Below, piece by piece: positions 7,824 through 16,270 of a DNA stretch of 31,510 bases. The DNA comes from Butyrivibrio sp. (GTDB lineage Bacteria > Bacillota_A > Clostridia > Lachnospirales > Lachnospiraceae), in the NCBI RefSeq assembly GCF_024699075.1, contig NZ_JAILQF010000448.1, forward strand, positions 1 to 31,510, read 5' to 3'. The position numbers and the translations under genes were made by a program. Below the pieces are notes generated by a model. That model searched no databases. It was not told where the DNA came from and worked only from the letters and a program-made list of their open reading frames with translations. Within the stretch, counting starts at the first letter, position 1, and the number at the start of each line of letters is the position of its first letter.

Positions 7824-8897
7824 TCATATTTTGCTTTTGATAATACTATTCACAATATCAATTATATACTTTATATCTTTTTCGTCATACCTTTGATCTA
7901 TTGGCATGAAAAGGGTATTCTTTGAAAGCAAATATTCATCTGAACCTTCGAACTTATCTTCAAGAGTATCTGCCCAGAGGGTTGGTATAAATATCATTTT
8001 CTCAATTAGAGCTTTCCTAATATCAATTCCAAGATTAAGAGGATACAGATAAGGAACGGAATCTTCATCACACTTTATAAGATTATCAGCTCCAAGAGCT
8101 TCTTCATAAAGCTTAAAGTTAGCTACTCTTATACTTTTAACGCCTTCATAATCAATAGCCTTTATCATCATCCTGGTTATTGTGGACGCCTGAAGCTTAT
8201 AAGAAGCTATCTCTTCATCGACTTCTTTCTTACGCTTATACCACTTGTTAGTACCTTCTACGAGGCTACCTAAGAGATAGTCGCACTTTGACAGGCCATC
8301 CTCTATATCAAGGTGATAGTCTTCAACGTGAGAGCCTATAACGAAGGCTCCATCAGGTGTGCCAAAATCCTTCTTGAAGGAATAGAAATTAAGTACATTA
8401 TCTGCCATAACAGGCTCTGAATAAAAGGCCTGGCAATTATCTATGATAAGCTTTGCACCTGTTTTCATCCATGAATTAATATCAGGTCTTCTAACTCCAA
8501 AGTAGTTAACCAAAAGGACTGCATCACTGTCTGAAAGATTTACATCATCAGTAGCAAAGTCTACTGTATCAGGCGTTCTGACATAACACATATCGAATTC
8601 AGTTTTATCACTATCATCCTTCATTCCAGGAATATCTACAGATAAGTCTCTACTTACATGATAATAGAGAACCTCAGCACCAATCTCAGCTGCTGCCTTC
8701 TCAATAGCCCCCTTAGTTGAAGGACAGTAATACCTAGGAACGAAAAGTCTTTGAGGTTTAAGCTGCATAAGGCAGTAATGAACCGCAGTCTTGCCACTAT
8801 TATAGTACTGGATCTGATCATCACTATATTTGTAATATTCCTGGCCTCTTCCAAGCTCAAACGGAAGAAAACCTCCATAAGTCTTCTCGTCTGCCAT
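7824..8897 (-). CDS. DegT-like PLP-dependent enzyme, divergent
   Basis: This 357-residue fold-type I PLP protein is related to the DegT/DnrJ/EryC1 family but clearly diverged. Visible landmarks are YNSGKTAVHYCL (phosphate-binding region), FVPRYYCPST, LIIDNCQAFYS (Asp153 for the pyridine nitrogen) and FYSFKKDFGTPDGAFV, where Lys175 or Lys176 is the expected Schiff-base residue. It resembles the sugar aminotransferases often paired with an acetyltransferase, and the next gene is one. Its position between a pyruvate-aldolase homologue and a NeuD-like acyltransferase suggests it aminates a keto sugar or a 2-oxo acid made by the aldolase. The start at 8897 has GAGGGA just upstream. Confidence 0.75.
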   Translation of the reverse strand: MADEKTYGGFLPFELGRGQEYYKYSDDQIQYYNSGKTAVHYCLMQLKPQRLFVPRYYCPSTKGAIEKAAAEIGAEVLYYHVSRDLSVDIPGMKDDSDKTEFDMCYVRTPDTVDFATDDVNLSDSDAVLLVNYFGVRRPDINSWMKTGAKLIIDNCQAFYSEPVMADNVLNFYSFKKDFGTPDGAFVIGSHVEDYHLDIEDGLSKCDYLLGSLVEGTNKWYKRKKEVDEEIASYKLQASTITRMMIKAIDYEGVKSIRVANFKLYEEALGADNLIKCDEDSVPYLYPLNLGIDIRKALIEKMIFIPTLWADTLEDKFEGSDEYLLSKNTLFMPIDQRYDEKDIKYIIDIVNSIIKSKI

Positions 8898-8911
8898 AAC
8901 TTATCCCTCAT

Positions 8912-9961
8912 TCAATCTACAGAATAGGTCTTCTTAAAATACTGTCTGAAACTGTATGGATTAATACCTGTATCTTCAGGAAGTGTATCTGCAACTTTAT
9001 AAAGAAGGTCATAATCCATGGACTTCTTATTAGCATTTGCATATGCGATTATAAGTCTAAGAGGATCAACATTTTTATCTTCACTACATTTATAAATATC
9101 TTTGAGATATCCAGAATGGAATCCTGCATATCCGCAGATAAGATCCAAAGGATTCTGCGGTGCTCTGTCTGTAGCATTTCTTATAAAAGTAAATCCAGAC
9201 TCAAGAAGTCTTGGAATATCTATATCGGTTCCAACATCAATACCTTCACGAAGAGCTGACATTACGAACATCTCTGTTGCAGTATTACCTATGCTTCTTC
9301 CAAGTCCCTGGAAGGAAGTGTCTATAATATCAAAGCCATCCTTAGCGCAGGCAAGTGAGTTACTTACTGCAAGACCTATATTGTTGTGACCATGATAGCC
9401 TATTGCTATATCGCTCTTTTCTCTTAACGCTTTCTTATATGCAAGTACATCAGCTTCAAGCATACATCCTGCGGAGTCTACAACGTATACGCAGTCAGCG
9501 CCTGCTTTTTCCAAAATGACAGACTTAGAAGCAAACTCTTCAGGATCTATGATATAAGTCTTCATGTAATTGACTGTAACCATAAGACCATTCTTCTTAG
9601 CTCTCTCGATATAAGGGATGGTGTCCTCTATCTGATCTGCATTGTCACCGATTCTGACAAAAGAACCGCCGTTTGCTGCAAGAAGGTCTATATCTTCAAA
9701 TGAAGCAACGCCAGGAATACAGAAGAATCCGAATTTAGTATTCTTAAGATTCTCTCTTGCAGTATTCATGTACTCTTCATCAGTATTAAGCGAAAAGCCG
9801 TTCTCAGCATTACTTGCGCCAAGGCCTCTGCCATGACCTATCTCAAAATATGGAATGCCAAGTCTCTCAACTGCGCGGGCACACATTTTAACATCACTGC
9901 AGGAGAATTTGAAATCAACTGCATAGCTGCCATCTCTGATTGTTGTATCTAAAAGCTTCAT
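8912..9961 (-). CDS. HMGL-like / 4-hydroxy-2-oxovalerate aldolase-family enzyme
   Basis: The protein has 349 residues with a TIM-barrel HMGL-like fold. Signatures are LLDTTIRDGSYAVDF (catalytic Arg-Asp-Gly), IGYHGHNNIGLAVSNSL (the His-x-His metal ligands) and DTSFQGLGRSIGNTATE. This set is closest to DmpG/MhpE aldolases, which cleave or form 4-hydroxy-2-oxo acids from pyruvate and an aldehyde with a divalent metal. The C-terminus (about 270-349) matches the helical communication domain of that group in length. At the position of the DmpG catalytic His after Arg-Asp-Gly there is Tyr13, so the reaction may differ. No acylating aldehyde dehydrogenase lies nearby, so a catabolic role is unlikely. 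In this operon it more likely builds a carbon chain for a glycan substituent. The ATG at 9961 has GGAGAG upstream. Confidence 0.8.
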   Translation of the reverse strand: MKLLDTTIRDGSYAVDFKFSCSDVKMCARAVERLGIPYFEIGHGRGLGASNAENGFSLNTDEEYMNTARENLKNTKFGFFCIPGVASFEDIDLLAANGGSFVRIGDNADQIEDTIPYIERAKKNGLMVTVNYMKTYIIDPEEFASKSVILEKAGADCVYVVDSAGCMLEADVLAYKKALREKSDIAIGYHGHNNIGLAVSNSLACAKDGFDIIDTSFQGLGRSIGNTATEMFVMSALREGIDVGTDIDIPRLLESGFTFIRNATDRAPQNPLDLICGYAGFHSGYLKDIYKCSEDKNVDPLRLIIAYANANKKSMDYDLLYKVADTLPEDTGINPYSFRQYFKKTYSVD

Positions 9962-9996
9962 ATATACTCTCCGTTTCTGAGTAAAACTGAAAGGTT

Positions 9997-11196
9997 TTAT
10001 TCAAAATTAACCTTAACCTTCTCAAGAATCTCCTTTGCTTCCTCTTTAAGAGAAGCATAATCTTCATTACCAATAATGAAGTGACCTGGACGAAGTCTTC
10101 CATAGCGAGGATTCTTAAGTTCATCACCAGGCTTAACGTTGAGCTGGTAATCTATAAGATTCTTGGATGCAAGGAGGAAGTCTTTGCCTTCAACGCTCTT
10201 AACTGTCCCTTCGCCAAAGTCGAAGAATCTCATGATAACTGCCTTCTTTTCAGGAAGGTGGAGATTCTTTAAAGGCTCTTCATCTACAGGTTCTCCAAGA
10301 ACACTCTTAATATAATACTCATAGTTATCAATACCGCTCATAAATGGAACAATTTTACCTGATAAGTTACTTCCGCCGCCTCTTGCTCCAGCTTCAATCA
10401 GATAATACTTACCATTATGACTTCTGTACTCAGAATGGGTAAGACCAAATGGAAGTCCTGCTTTCATTATAAGGTCACGGTTGGTCTTTCTAAGAAGATC
10501 ATAATCGTGGTTAGGACTTGAATAGGTATAAGTCTGAGTCTTGGATATATTCATATTCTGCTTGTACATCTCCTTAACGGATATGCAAAGCGGATAGTGA
10601 TTGCCATTAACTACAAGGCCGTCGATTGTAAACTCATCGCCATCAATATATTCTTCTGCAAGGAAGACCTTTTCTCTGTTAGAAAAAGATATTGTCTCTT
10701 CTACGTGTTCCTTGAGTTCTTCTTTATTAGTAATTGTGAATACGCCGCGGCTTGACTGGGAATCAAGCGGCTTAATGATGATCCGTCCAAACTCTTCAAG
10801 CATATCGTAAGCATCTTCAGGAGTCTTGCAAACTTTATACTTAGGAATGTTGATGCCATTGTCCCTGGCAAATTCTCTCATGATACCTTTATCAGTAAAG
10901 AGTCTTGCCTTCTCTGTTCCTATTCCGCGAAGTCCCATTTTCTCACTTACATATGCAACTGTAGGAACAGCTATATCACTCTGATCAGATATTACTGCAT
11001 CAGGCTGATACTTCTGAGCAATCTTTAAATTACCTTCTTTATCCAGTACATTACATACCTCGCATGCATCTGCATAAGGGAATGCAGGTGATACCTCATA
11101 AAGGTTGGAACATATAACATAATGTCCCATTGCCTTTGCTTTCTTAATAAGTTCTATCTGCCAGTCACCACCGGCAATTACCATTATCTTAGCCAT
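9997..11196 (-). CDS. ATP-grasp ligase
   Basis: The protein has 399 residues, with the three-part layout of carbamoyl-phosphate-synthase-like ATP-grasp enzymes. An N-terminal pre-grasp domain (KIMVIAGGDWQIELIKKAK) comes first. A central ATP-binding part has IIIKPLDSQSSRGVFTI and AEEYIDGDEFTIDGLV, and YYLIEAGARGGGSN supplies the acidic Mg-ATP ligands. The family activates a carboxylate as acyl phosphate and joins it to an amine or other nucleophile. Next to the aldolase and PLP enzyme genes, a plausible job is to couple the carboxylic or amino acid they produce to an amino sugar; this is inference. It starts 12 bases after the upstream gene stops, with an AGAGGCGAG site. Confidence 0.85.
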   Translation of the reverse strand: MAKIMVIAGGDWQIELIKKAKAMGHYVICSNLYEVSPAFPYADACEVCNVLDKEGNLKIAQKYQPDAVISDQSDIAVPTVAYVSEKMGLRGIGTEKARLFTDKGIMREFARDNGINIPKYKVCKTPEDAYDMLEEFGRIIIKPLDSQSSRGVFTITNKEELKEHVEETISFSNREKVFLAEEYIDGDEFTIDGLVVNGNHYPLCISVKEMYKQNMNISKTQTYTYSSPNHDYDLLRKTNRDLIMKAGLPFGLTHSEYRSHNGKYYLIEAGARGGGSNLSGKIVPFMSGIDNYEYYIKSVLGEPVDEEPLKNLHLPEKKAVIMRFFDFGEGTVKSVEGKDFLLASKNLIDYQLNVKPGDELKNPRYGRLRPGHFIIGNEDYASLKEEAKEILEKVKVNFE

Positions 11197-11208
11197 TTCT
11201 CGCCTCTT

Positions 11209-12681
11209 TTAGTGATCCGTCTTAACGGAATTCTTACCATAATAATCTGCTACAGCTGTGTTGTACCAGTCATATGGGTCGCTTGTTATGAAGAAGGGGT
11301 TGAATGTATCCGGACACTCAGGAAGTGTATCTATTACAACATCTGCTTCTTCGGAATTCTCGATAGTATCAAGAATCTCATTAACTGATTTATTATAGTC
11401 ACTTATCTGTCCATGAGCAATATCGGACAACATGTTCTTCCAGGAAGCATCCTGGAACATAGTACCAGCATTAGTAAAGGCTATTATCACAATAACAGCT
11501 GCAGTAACAACTTTAAGATCAGGAGATACTGAAAGGCCGCTCCATCTCTTAATATAAACGCCGCAGGCAAATGCACATACCACAAGGCACGTATACGTCA
11601 CAAAGTCAAATACAAACATACATCTGACAGGAAGAGCCTCGATACCTGATGCGCTATATCCAAGAAGAACTGTAAAACAGGTAGCGACCATCATCATAAA
11701 GGATATAACAAGTGTAAATGTAAACTTATATCCATTAATCTTAATCTCTTTGGCAGATTTAATGCCAAGGAAAAGCATGATTATAAGTCCTATCAAAAGA
11801 TATGGATTCTTAAATGCTGCCGTAAGCTCATCTGCTGCAGTATATATACTTGAGCGAAGTGCTGCAAACGGATGAAGTCCTGTAGAATCAAGCGAATCAT
11901 GCCTTACAAAATTACCAGGTGCAAATACATGTATCGCATATCCAATAACAGCCATGATAGAAGGGATTGCATATGCAGGCACAATCTTCTTATGGCGCCT
12001 TATCTGATCAAGGTTAAGTATCAGCATGAAAAAGCATGCAGGAAGACCTGACTGAATAGACATTCCTCCCATAAGGAGTGCAAGAAGTACTGCAGGAATA
12101 TACATCCACTTCTTACCTTTCTTATCAATTATCATCATGCTTGAAATGACAAGAAGATTTAAGCTTATAGAAAGGTCATAAGAAAGGTTACCAACAAACC
12201 AGTACATAACTTCGGGGTATGAATTATATCCAAGGAATGGTACCAGAATACATACATATGCCCAGAACATAATATGTCTCTCACCTGACTCGATCTTAAA
12301 GTACTCCATAAAGCACTTAATGAATAACCTTAGAGACAAAAGCAATATTATAAACGATACAATAAGGCTTATCCCAACAACAGCCCTATTCTTCATAATA
12401 AACCAGGCAATAGTGTATTCAATGATAATACCGCCATAACCTGCCGACCACTGAAAATAAAGCCTTCTTACTGTATTTATGATCTTAAAAAGAAGAATCC
12501 CACCTTCTGCTTCTCTAATGCTCTTCATTGCTGAAAAGTCATCTGCAGAAAGTACAGCATATCCTGATGCAATAAAAATTGGGACTATTGTAAGTATCAG
12601 AAGAAAGATGGCAATAATGTAACAGACATCTTTCCTTTTAAGATTCTTCAATTTATCCCATAATAACTTTATACTTTTCAA
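11209..12681 (-). CDS. Polytopic membrane protein, DUF6056/GT-C-like
   Basis: The protein has 490 residues and about ten membrane segments. The start is a UUG at 12681 with GGAGG seven bases upstream. The first extracytoplasmic loop carries SADDFSAM, an acidic pair in the place where GT-C glycosyltransferases keep their catalytic or metal-binding residues. FAPGNFVRHD in a later loop fits the DUF6056 family as I recall it. A hydrophilic C-terminal region of about 70 residues is probably outside the cell. The likely role is transfer of a sugar from a polyprenyl phosphate donor, possibly made by the GtrB-like protein of the same operon. It is the first gene of the seven-gene operon. The family has no firmly established reaction that I can cite. 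Confidence 0.65.
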   Translation of the reverse strand: MKSIKLLWDKLKNLKRKDVCYIIAIFLLILTIVPIFIASGYAVLSADDFSAMKSIREAEGGILLFKIINTVRRLYFQWSAGYGGIIIEYTIAWFIMKNRAVVGISLIVSFIILLLSLRLFIKCFMEYFKIESGERHIMFWAYVCILVPFLGYNSYPEVMYWFVGNLSYDLSISLNLLVISSMMIIDKKGKKWMYIPAVLLALLMGGMSIQSGLPACFFMLILNLDQIRRHKKIVPAYAIPSIMAVIGYAIHVFAPGNFVRHDSLDSTGLHPFAALRSSIYTAADELTAAFKNPYLLIGLIIMLFLGIKSAKEIKINGYKFTFTLVISFMMMVATCFTVLLGYSASGIEALPVRCMFVFDFVTYTCLVVCAFACGVYIKRWSGLSVSPDLKVVTAAVIVIIAFTNAGTMFQDASWKNMLSDIAHGQISDYNKSVNEILDTIENSEEADVVIDTLPECPDTFNPFFITSDPYDWYNTAVADYYGKNSVKTDH

Positions 12682-12720
12682 TATAAATCCTCCATATAAA
12701 ACATAATATCAACCTGTAAG

Positions 12721-12828
12721 TGACATTATATATAATCCCCAAAATATGTATCAGCTTTTAACTTACATTATATAATCCCCAAAACTATGTATCACCTTTT
12801 AACTGACATCATATAATCTCCCAAAACT
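12721..12828. repeat. Imperfect tandem repeat array with TATAAT elements
   Basis: Unit 1 is 12721-12762 (42 bases), unit 2 is 12763-12803 (41 bases) and a partial unit 3 is 12804-12828. The shared core is ACATTATATAATCCCCAAAA followed by a TATGTATCA and CTTTTAAC block. A degenerate fourth copy with the same 11-mer CATTATATAAT is at 12966-12998. Read on the minus strand, each full unit has TGATA and TATAAT elements at near-promoter spacing, facing the seven-gene operon. Confidence 0.85.
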
Positions 12829-12920
12829 CCCGCCAGGCATACTTGAAACATCTATAAAACCAACAAACAAGCCTTATAATGCATATTTCCAAATACTAAT
12901 TATTACCTATATTTATGTTT

Positions 12921-12949
12921 TTGCCAACAAAACAATAATATGATACCAT
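12921..12949 (+). promoter_or_regulatory. Candidate promoter of the Gpi18-like gene
   Basis: TTGCCA (12921-12926), 17 bases and TACCAT (12944-12949) lie upstream of the ATG at 13014. A TG two bases before the -10 box (12941-12942) gives an extended -10 element. The predicted leader is near 60 bases. Confidence 0.5.
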
Positions 12950-13013
12950 AAAGCAGGCAAAATTCCATTATATAATTGCCATCAACTATCATTATAACCC
13001 TCAGGAGAAAAAT

Positions 13014-14885
13014 ATGTCTTTTAGCATGAATGATCTTAAAGAAAAATTTGGAAAAAAGAAATACTTAAAGGCAGTTTTAGTAGCTCTTATCGCGCTTATA
13101 GCTTCAATTTACATACTTCCAATGGCAGGAATCTATACAATTGAGCACGATGATGAGAAAAGACCTGAAACAGGTGACTACACCATATATGAAATAAGTG
13201 AAGGCAATGCTGTATGCCAGACTTTTACAGCAAAAACCAGAAGAATATACTCTATGTACTTCTATATGCTTAACCTCTCTGATGAAGAGCTCTCTGACAC
13301 TGCATCAGTTAAGATTCAGCTTTTAAAAGGTTCTGTAACATCAGCTACAGGAGGATCTGTTATAGAATCCCACACCCTTTCAATGTCGGATATTCCAAAC
13401 GGTGAATGGTTTGAAGAGATATACAACAGAAGCCTTTCTAAAGGAAGTACCTACACTGTACGTATAACTGCATCAGAATGTACACCTTCAATACTTATCA
13501 GCACAAGTGGATCAACTCTTGATATTGTCGGAGAATCTTCCAAGATATATGCAGGCGGCGAAGAAGTGACAGGAAGCCTTTATATGGACATGCGTTATTG
13601 TGTCCCTGCTTCATCAAAAATAAGACTTTTAGTATGTGCTGTCATAATCATAATTGCAGCACTCTCGATTTACAGAATATTGGTATCAGGATCATGTTCT
13701 ATTTCAAAGCCTGAAAATTTCCTGATTGAGTTCATATCCAAATATCATATGATCATACTTTATGCATTTGTAGCAGTAGTTGCATTTGCTGCTCGTCTTT
13801 GCATGTTCGACGATATAAGTGGAGACTATATGGAATGTTATGGTCCTTGGTATGACGAGATCAAAGCTAACGGAGATCTTACAGGACTCGTTGGAGATTA
13901 TACTCTCCCTTATCAGACTTTTGTTCTTCTTATGACCAAAACAGGTATTAAGCCTCTTTATGGATATAAACTGTTCTCAGTATTTTTTGACTATCTTCTT
14001 GCTGTAGGTAGCGCACTTTTAGTACATACAATAACAGGTAAAGCAGATCATTATCAGAAATATAAGACTTTTGCAGCTTTTGCAATAGTACTATTATCAC
14101 CTCTTGTAACTCTTAACTCAGCATCCTGGGCTCAGTGTGATGCTATATATACAGCATTCATAGTACTGTGTCTTCTTTGCCTTGAGAAGAAGCAATACTT
14201 CCTTATGTTTGTTGTATACGGCCTGGCTTTTTCATTTAAGCAGCAGGCAATACTGCTTTTGCCATTTGTATTCCTTGTATGGTTTGTTACAAGAGCATTT
14301 TCACTTTTATACTTTGCTATAATTCCTCTTGTAATGGAGATAACAGCAATACCTGGACTTCTTGCTGGTCACAGCCTTGAAACACCATTTTCAATATATC
14401 TTGATCAGCAGGCAGAATTCCCACATTCAATGACACTTAACTATCCGGGATTTTTCAGTTTACTTGCAGAAGATATGAGTACCGGCAATGTACCATTTTT
14501 TAAAACCTGGCAGATACTTATAACAGCAACTATACTTCTTATACTATGTGCTTTCTTATTCCTTAAAAAGGTCAAGCTTACAGGCAAGATGATGGTTGTT
14601 TGTGCCTTTCTTACAACTTATACCTGCGTATTATTCCTACCAGTCATGCACGAAAGATATGGAATGATATACGAAATACTAGCTATCATCATAATGATCC
14701 TTGATATAAAGTTTGCACCTATAGCTCTAACACTTAACTGGATAGCGATTTGTGTTTACAGTAAATATCTGTTCGCACTACCTGTAAATCTGCCACATCT
14801 TGCTATAGTTAATACTATATGTTACCTTGCATCACTGTACTATACTTACAAGCTAATTGAAACTTCTAACAAGGCTGAAGACTAA
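13014..14885 (+). CDS. Gpi18-like GT-C mannosyltransferase with extracytoplasmic N-terminal domain
   Basis: The protein has 623 residues. One membrane segment (about 20-40) is followed by about 165 residues of predicted beta-rich extracytoplasmic domain, then a polytopic part from about 205 to the end. In the polytopic part, ASWAQCDAIYTAF, FSFKQQAILLLPF and PVMHERYGM match the GPI mannosyltransferase Gpi18-like group (COG5542-type GT-C proteins). YGPWYDEIK sits in the first large loop. Such enzymes transfer a sugar from a polyprenyl-phosphate donor on the outer face of the membrane. The gene stands alone, with its own promoter and an AGGAG site, and ends before a long inverted repeat. The N-terminal extension is unusual compared with plain Gpi18 and may bind the glycan acceptor. 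Confidence 0.75.
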   Translation: MSFSMNDLKEKFGKKKYLKAVLVALIALIASIYILPMAGIYTIEHDDEKRPETGDYTIYEISEGNAVCQTFTAKTRRIYSMYFYMLNLSDEELSDTASVKIQLLKGSVTSATGGSVIESHTLSMSDIPNGEWFEEIYNRSLSKGSTYTVRITASECTPSILISTSGSTLDIVGESSKIYAGGEEVTGSLYMDMRYCVPASSKIRLLVCAVIIIIAALSIYRILVSGSCSISKPENFLIEFISKYHMIILYAFVAVVAFAARLCMFDDISGDYMECYGPWYDEIKANGDLTGLVGDYTLPYQTFVLLMTKTGIKPLYGYKLFSVFFDYLLAVGSALLVHTITGKADHYQKYKTFAAFAIVLLSPLVTLNSASWAQCDAIYTAFIVLCLLCLEKKQYFLMFVVYGLAFSFKQQAILLLPFVFLVWFVTRAFSLLYFAIIPLVMEITAIPGLLAGHSLETPFSIYLDQQAEFPHSMTLNYPGFFSLLAEDMSTGNVPFFKTWQILITATILLILCAFLFLKKVKLTGKMMVVCAFLTTYTCVLFLPVMHERYGMIYEILAIIIMILDIKFAPIALTLNWIAICVYSKYLFALPVNLPHLAIVNTICYLASLYYTYKLIETSNKAED

Positions 14886-14913
14886 TATAATATACCTAAT
14901 AAATTTCATAGAA

Positions 14914-14993
14914 ATCGCCTGATTATTATTTATGGCCCCTCAAAAAGTTAAAAATATATTTAACTTTTACGACCTATATAATAATCAGGCGAT
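14914..14993. repeat. Nested inverted repeat between convergent genes
   Basis: A perfect 16-base arm, ATCGCCTGATTATTAT (14914-14929), pairs with 14978-14993. Inside it a second perfect 10-bp stem, AAAAGTTAAA (14943-14952) with TTTAACTTTT (14959-14968), has a six-base loop. It lies between the stop of the plus gene (14885) and the stop of the minus gene (15105). Neither side has a proper T-tract, so it is not a standard terminator. A bidirectional transcription stop or a small palindromic repeat element are both possible. Confidence 0.8.
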
Positions 14994-15104
14994 CATTGTT
15001 ATCACCACAATTTATTTACCGACTTTAAATCATCATTTTAAATAACAATTATTTAATTCCCATTATCTAATATCCATTATTCAGGTTAATATATTCGTCT
15101 ACCA

Positions 15105-16253
15105 TCATTCGATCGAATCAGCTGTCTCTACAATATTTTCAAAGCTCTCATACCGTTCTGCAGATTCATATATTACTATGTCCGGCTTATAGTCCTCTAT
15201 CCATTTATCAATATTTGGATCAATGCCTCCCCATACAAACATAGTCTCTGAAAATGATTCTGAGATCATATCTCTTAAATAGTTAATGAAAAAGCTATTA
15301 CATATAACAAGGCATCTTGTATCATTATCCACTTTTTCGTTTGTATGATAATAAGTATTATATCCGGCAAAGGAAGGATAATAATCAGAAGCGTTAGAAC
15401 ATAAAACGTTCGACGTATTCTTTAGTACAAATTCTTCAGAAATATTCTCTCTGCTTACTCCAAAATAAAAACTCATCCCCTGATCTGTAAGACTGATATC
15501 AAAATCTTCTTCTTTAAGAACAGGATAAATATTACCAGATTTGTTTTGATTAATTGTATTCATAAGTAGTGAGTATCCGTAAAAAGCTCCACGCCATGTC
15601 CAGTGAACAGGGTCTCCGTATTTACTATAAAGTTCATAATTACTTTTTTGTGAAATGAATTTTTCTTTCACAGGAACTACAGTAACACTGCTATGATCTG
15701 TAAGGCCATTTATAATTTGATCAGTTCTTGATATATCACCATACTGGATTACCGAATCAGGAAAATATTCAGGATAGATGGTTTCTTTGTCATAGCACAT
15801 CATGTAATAAAAATCTATATTCTTATCTTCAAGATAATCATCAACCGTTTGAAATGAGTTTACAATATTATCAACTTCAGCTTCAGAATACAGATTCAAG
15901 TGCTGATAAGTCTCTACTACCCCTTCTTCAATTATATTGAATTCTCCGTCAGGTCCGAGTCTGTATCTGTCGCCATTTTCCATTCTCCCAAATACATTAT
16001 ATTGAATTAGAGCATTTGCCATTATTAATTGATCTCTAAAACCAATTCTGTCATTCAGGTAATTATCCATTGCTACCGAATAATTCATATTCAGATCATC
16101 ATATACAAATAGTTCAGGGAACTGGGTCAGTGGCCTGTTTTCCTGTTCTGATATTGCTTCTTCATCTATATTTACAAACATAAGAGGCAGCATTAAAAAT
16201 ACAGGAAAACATAAGCAGTATATTTTTTGCGCAAGATTGTTCTTATTTTTCAA
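15105..16253 (-). CDS. DHHW/AlgX-AlgJ-like O-acyltransferase partner
   Basis: The protein has 382 residues from a UUG at 16253, six bases after GAGGTG; an in-frame GUG at 16262 overlaps that site and is less likely. One N-terminal membrane anchor (about 10-27) leads to an extracytoplasmic SGNH-like domain. Landmarks of the DHHW/AlgJ-AlgX group are ENRPLTQFPEL, YLNDRIGFRDQLI, the Asp-x-x-His-Trp motif in GDPVHWTWRGA (Asp214, His217) and VICNSFFINYLRDM with the expected Ser. Such proteins accept an acyl group from an MBOAT protein and pass it to polysaccharide outside the membrane. The MBOAT gene lies 17 bases upstream in the same operon. Block I reads CNS rather than the usual GDS. Confidence 0.8.
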   Translation of the reverse strand: MKNKNNLAQKIYCLCFPVFLMLPLMFVNIDEEAISEQENRPLTQFPELFVYDDLNMNYSVAMDNYLNDRIGFRDQLIMANALIQYNVFGRMENGDRYRLGPDGEFNIIEEGVVETYQHLNLYSEAEVDNIVNSFQTVDDYLEDKNIDFYYMMCYDKETIYPEYFPDSVIQYGDISRTDQIINGLTDHSSVTVVPVKEKFISQKSNYELYSKYGDPVHWTWRGAFYGYSLLMNTINQNKSGNIYPVLKEEDFDISLTDQGMSFYFGVSRENISEEFVLKNTSNVLCSNASDYYPSFAGYNTYYHTNEKVDNDTRCLVICNSFFINYLRDMISESFSETMFVWGGIDPNIDKWIEDYKPDIVIYESAERYESFENIVETADSIE

Positions 16254-16270
16254 ACTTAACACCTCGACAT

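Larger units (their letters stand above)
12682..13013. other. Divergent intergenic region between operon 12681 and gene 13014
   Basis: No coding sequence is evident. The stretch holds the tandem repeat array (12721-12828), a candidate plus-strand promoter (12921-12949), a fourth repeat-like copy just before the plus-strand gene, and the AGGAG site (13003-13007) for the ATG at 13014. Minus-strand promoters are probably inside the repeats. Confidence 0.6.

Noticed and set aside
12721..12828. Possible CRISPR array
   Set aside because: The units are directly adjacent imperfect copies with no unique spacers, and no cas genes are nearby.
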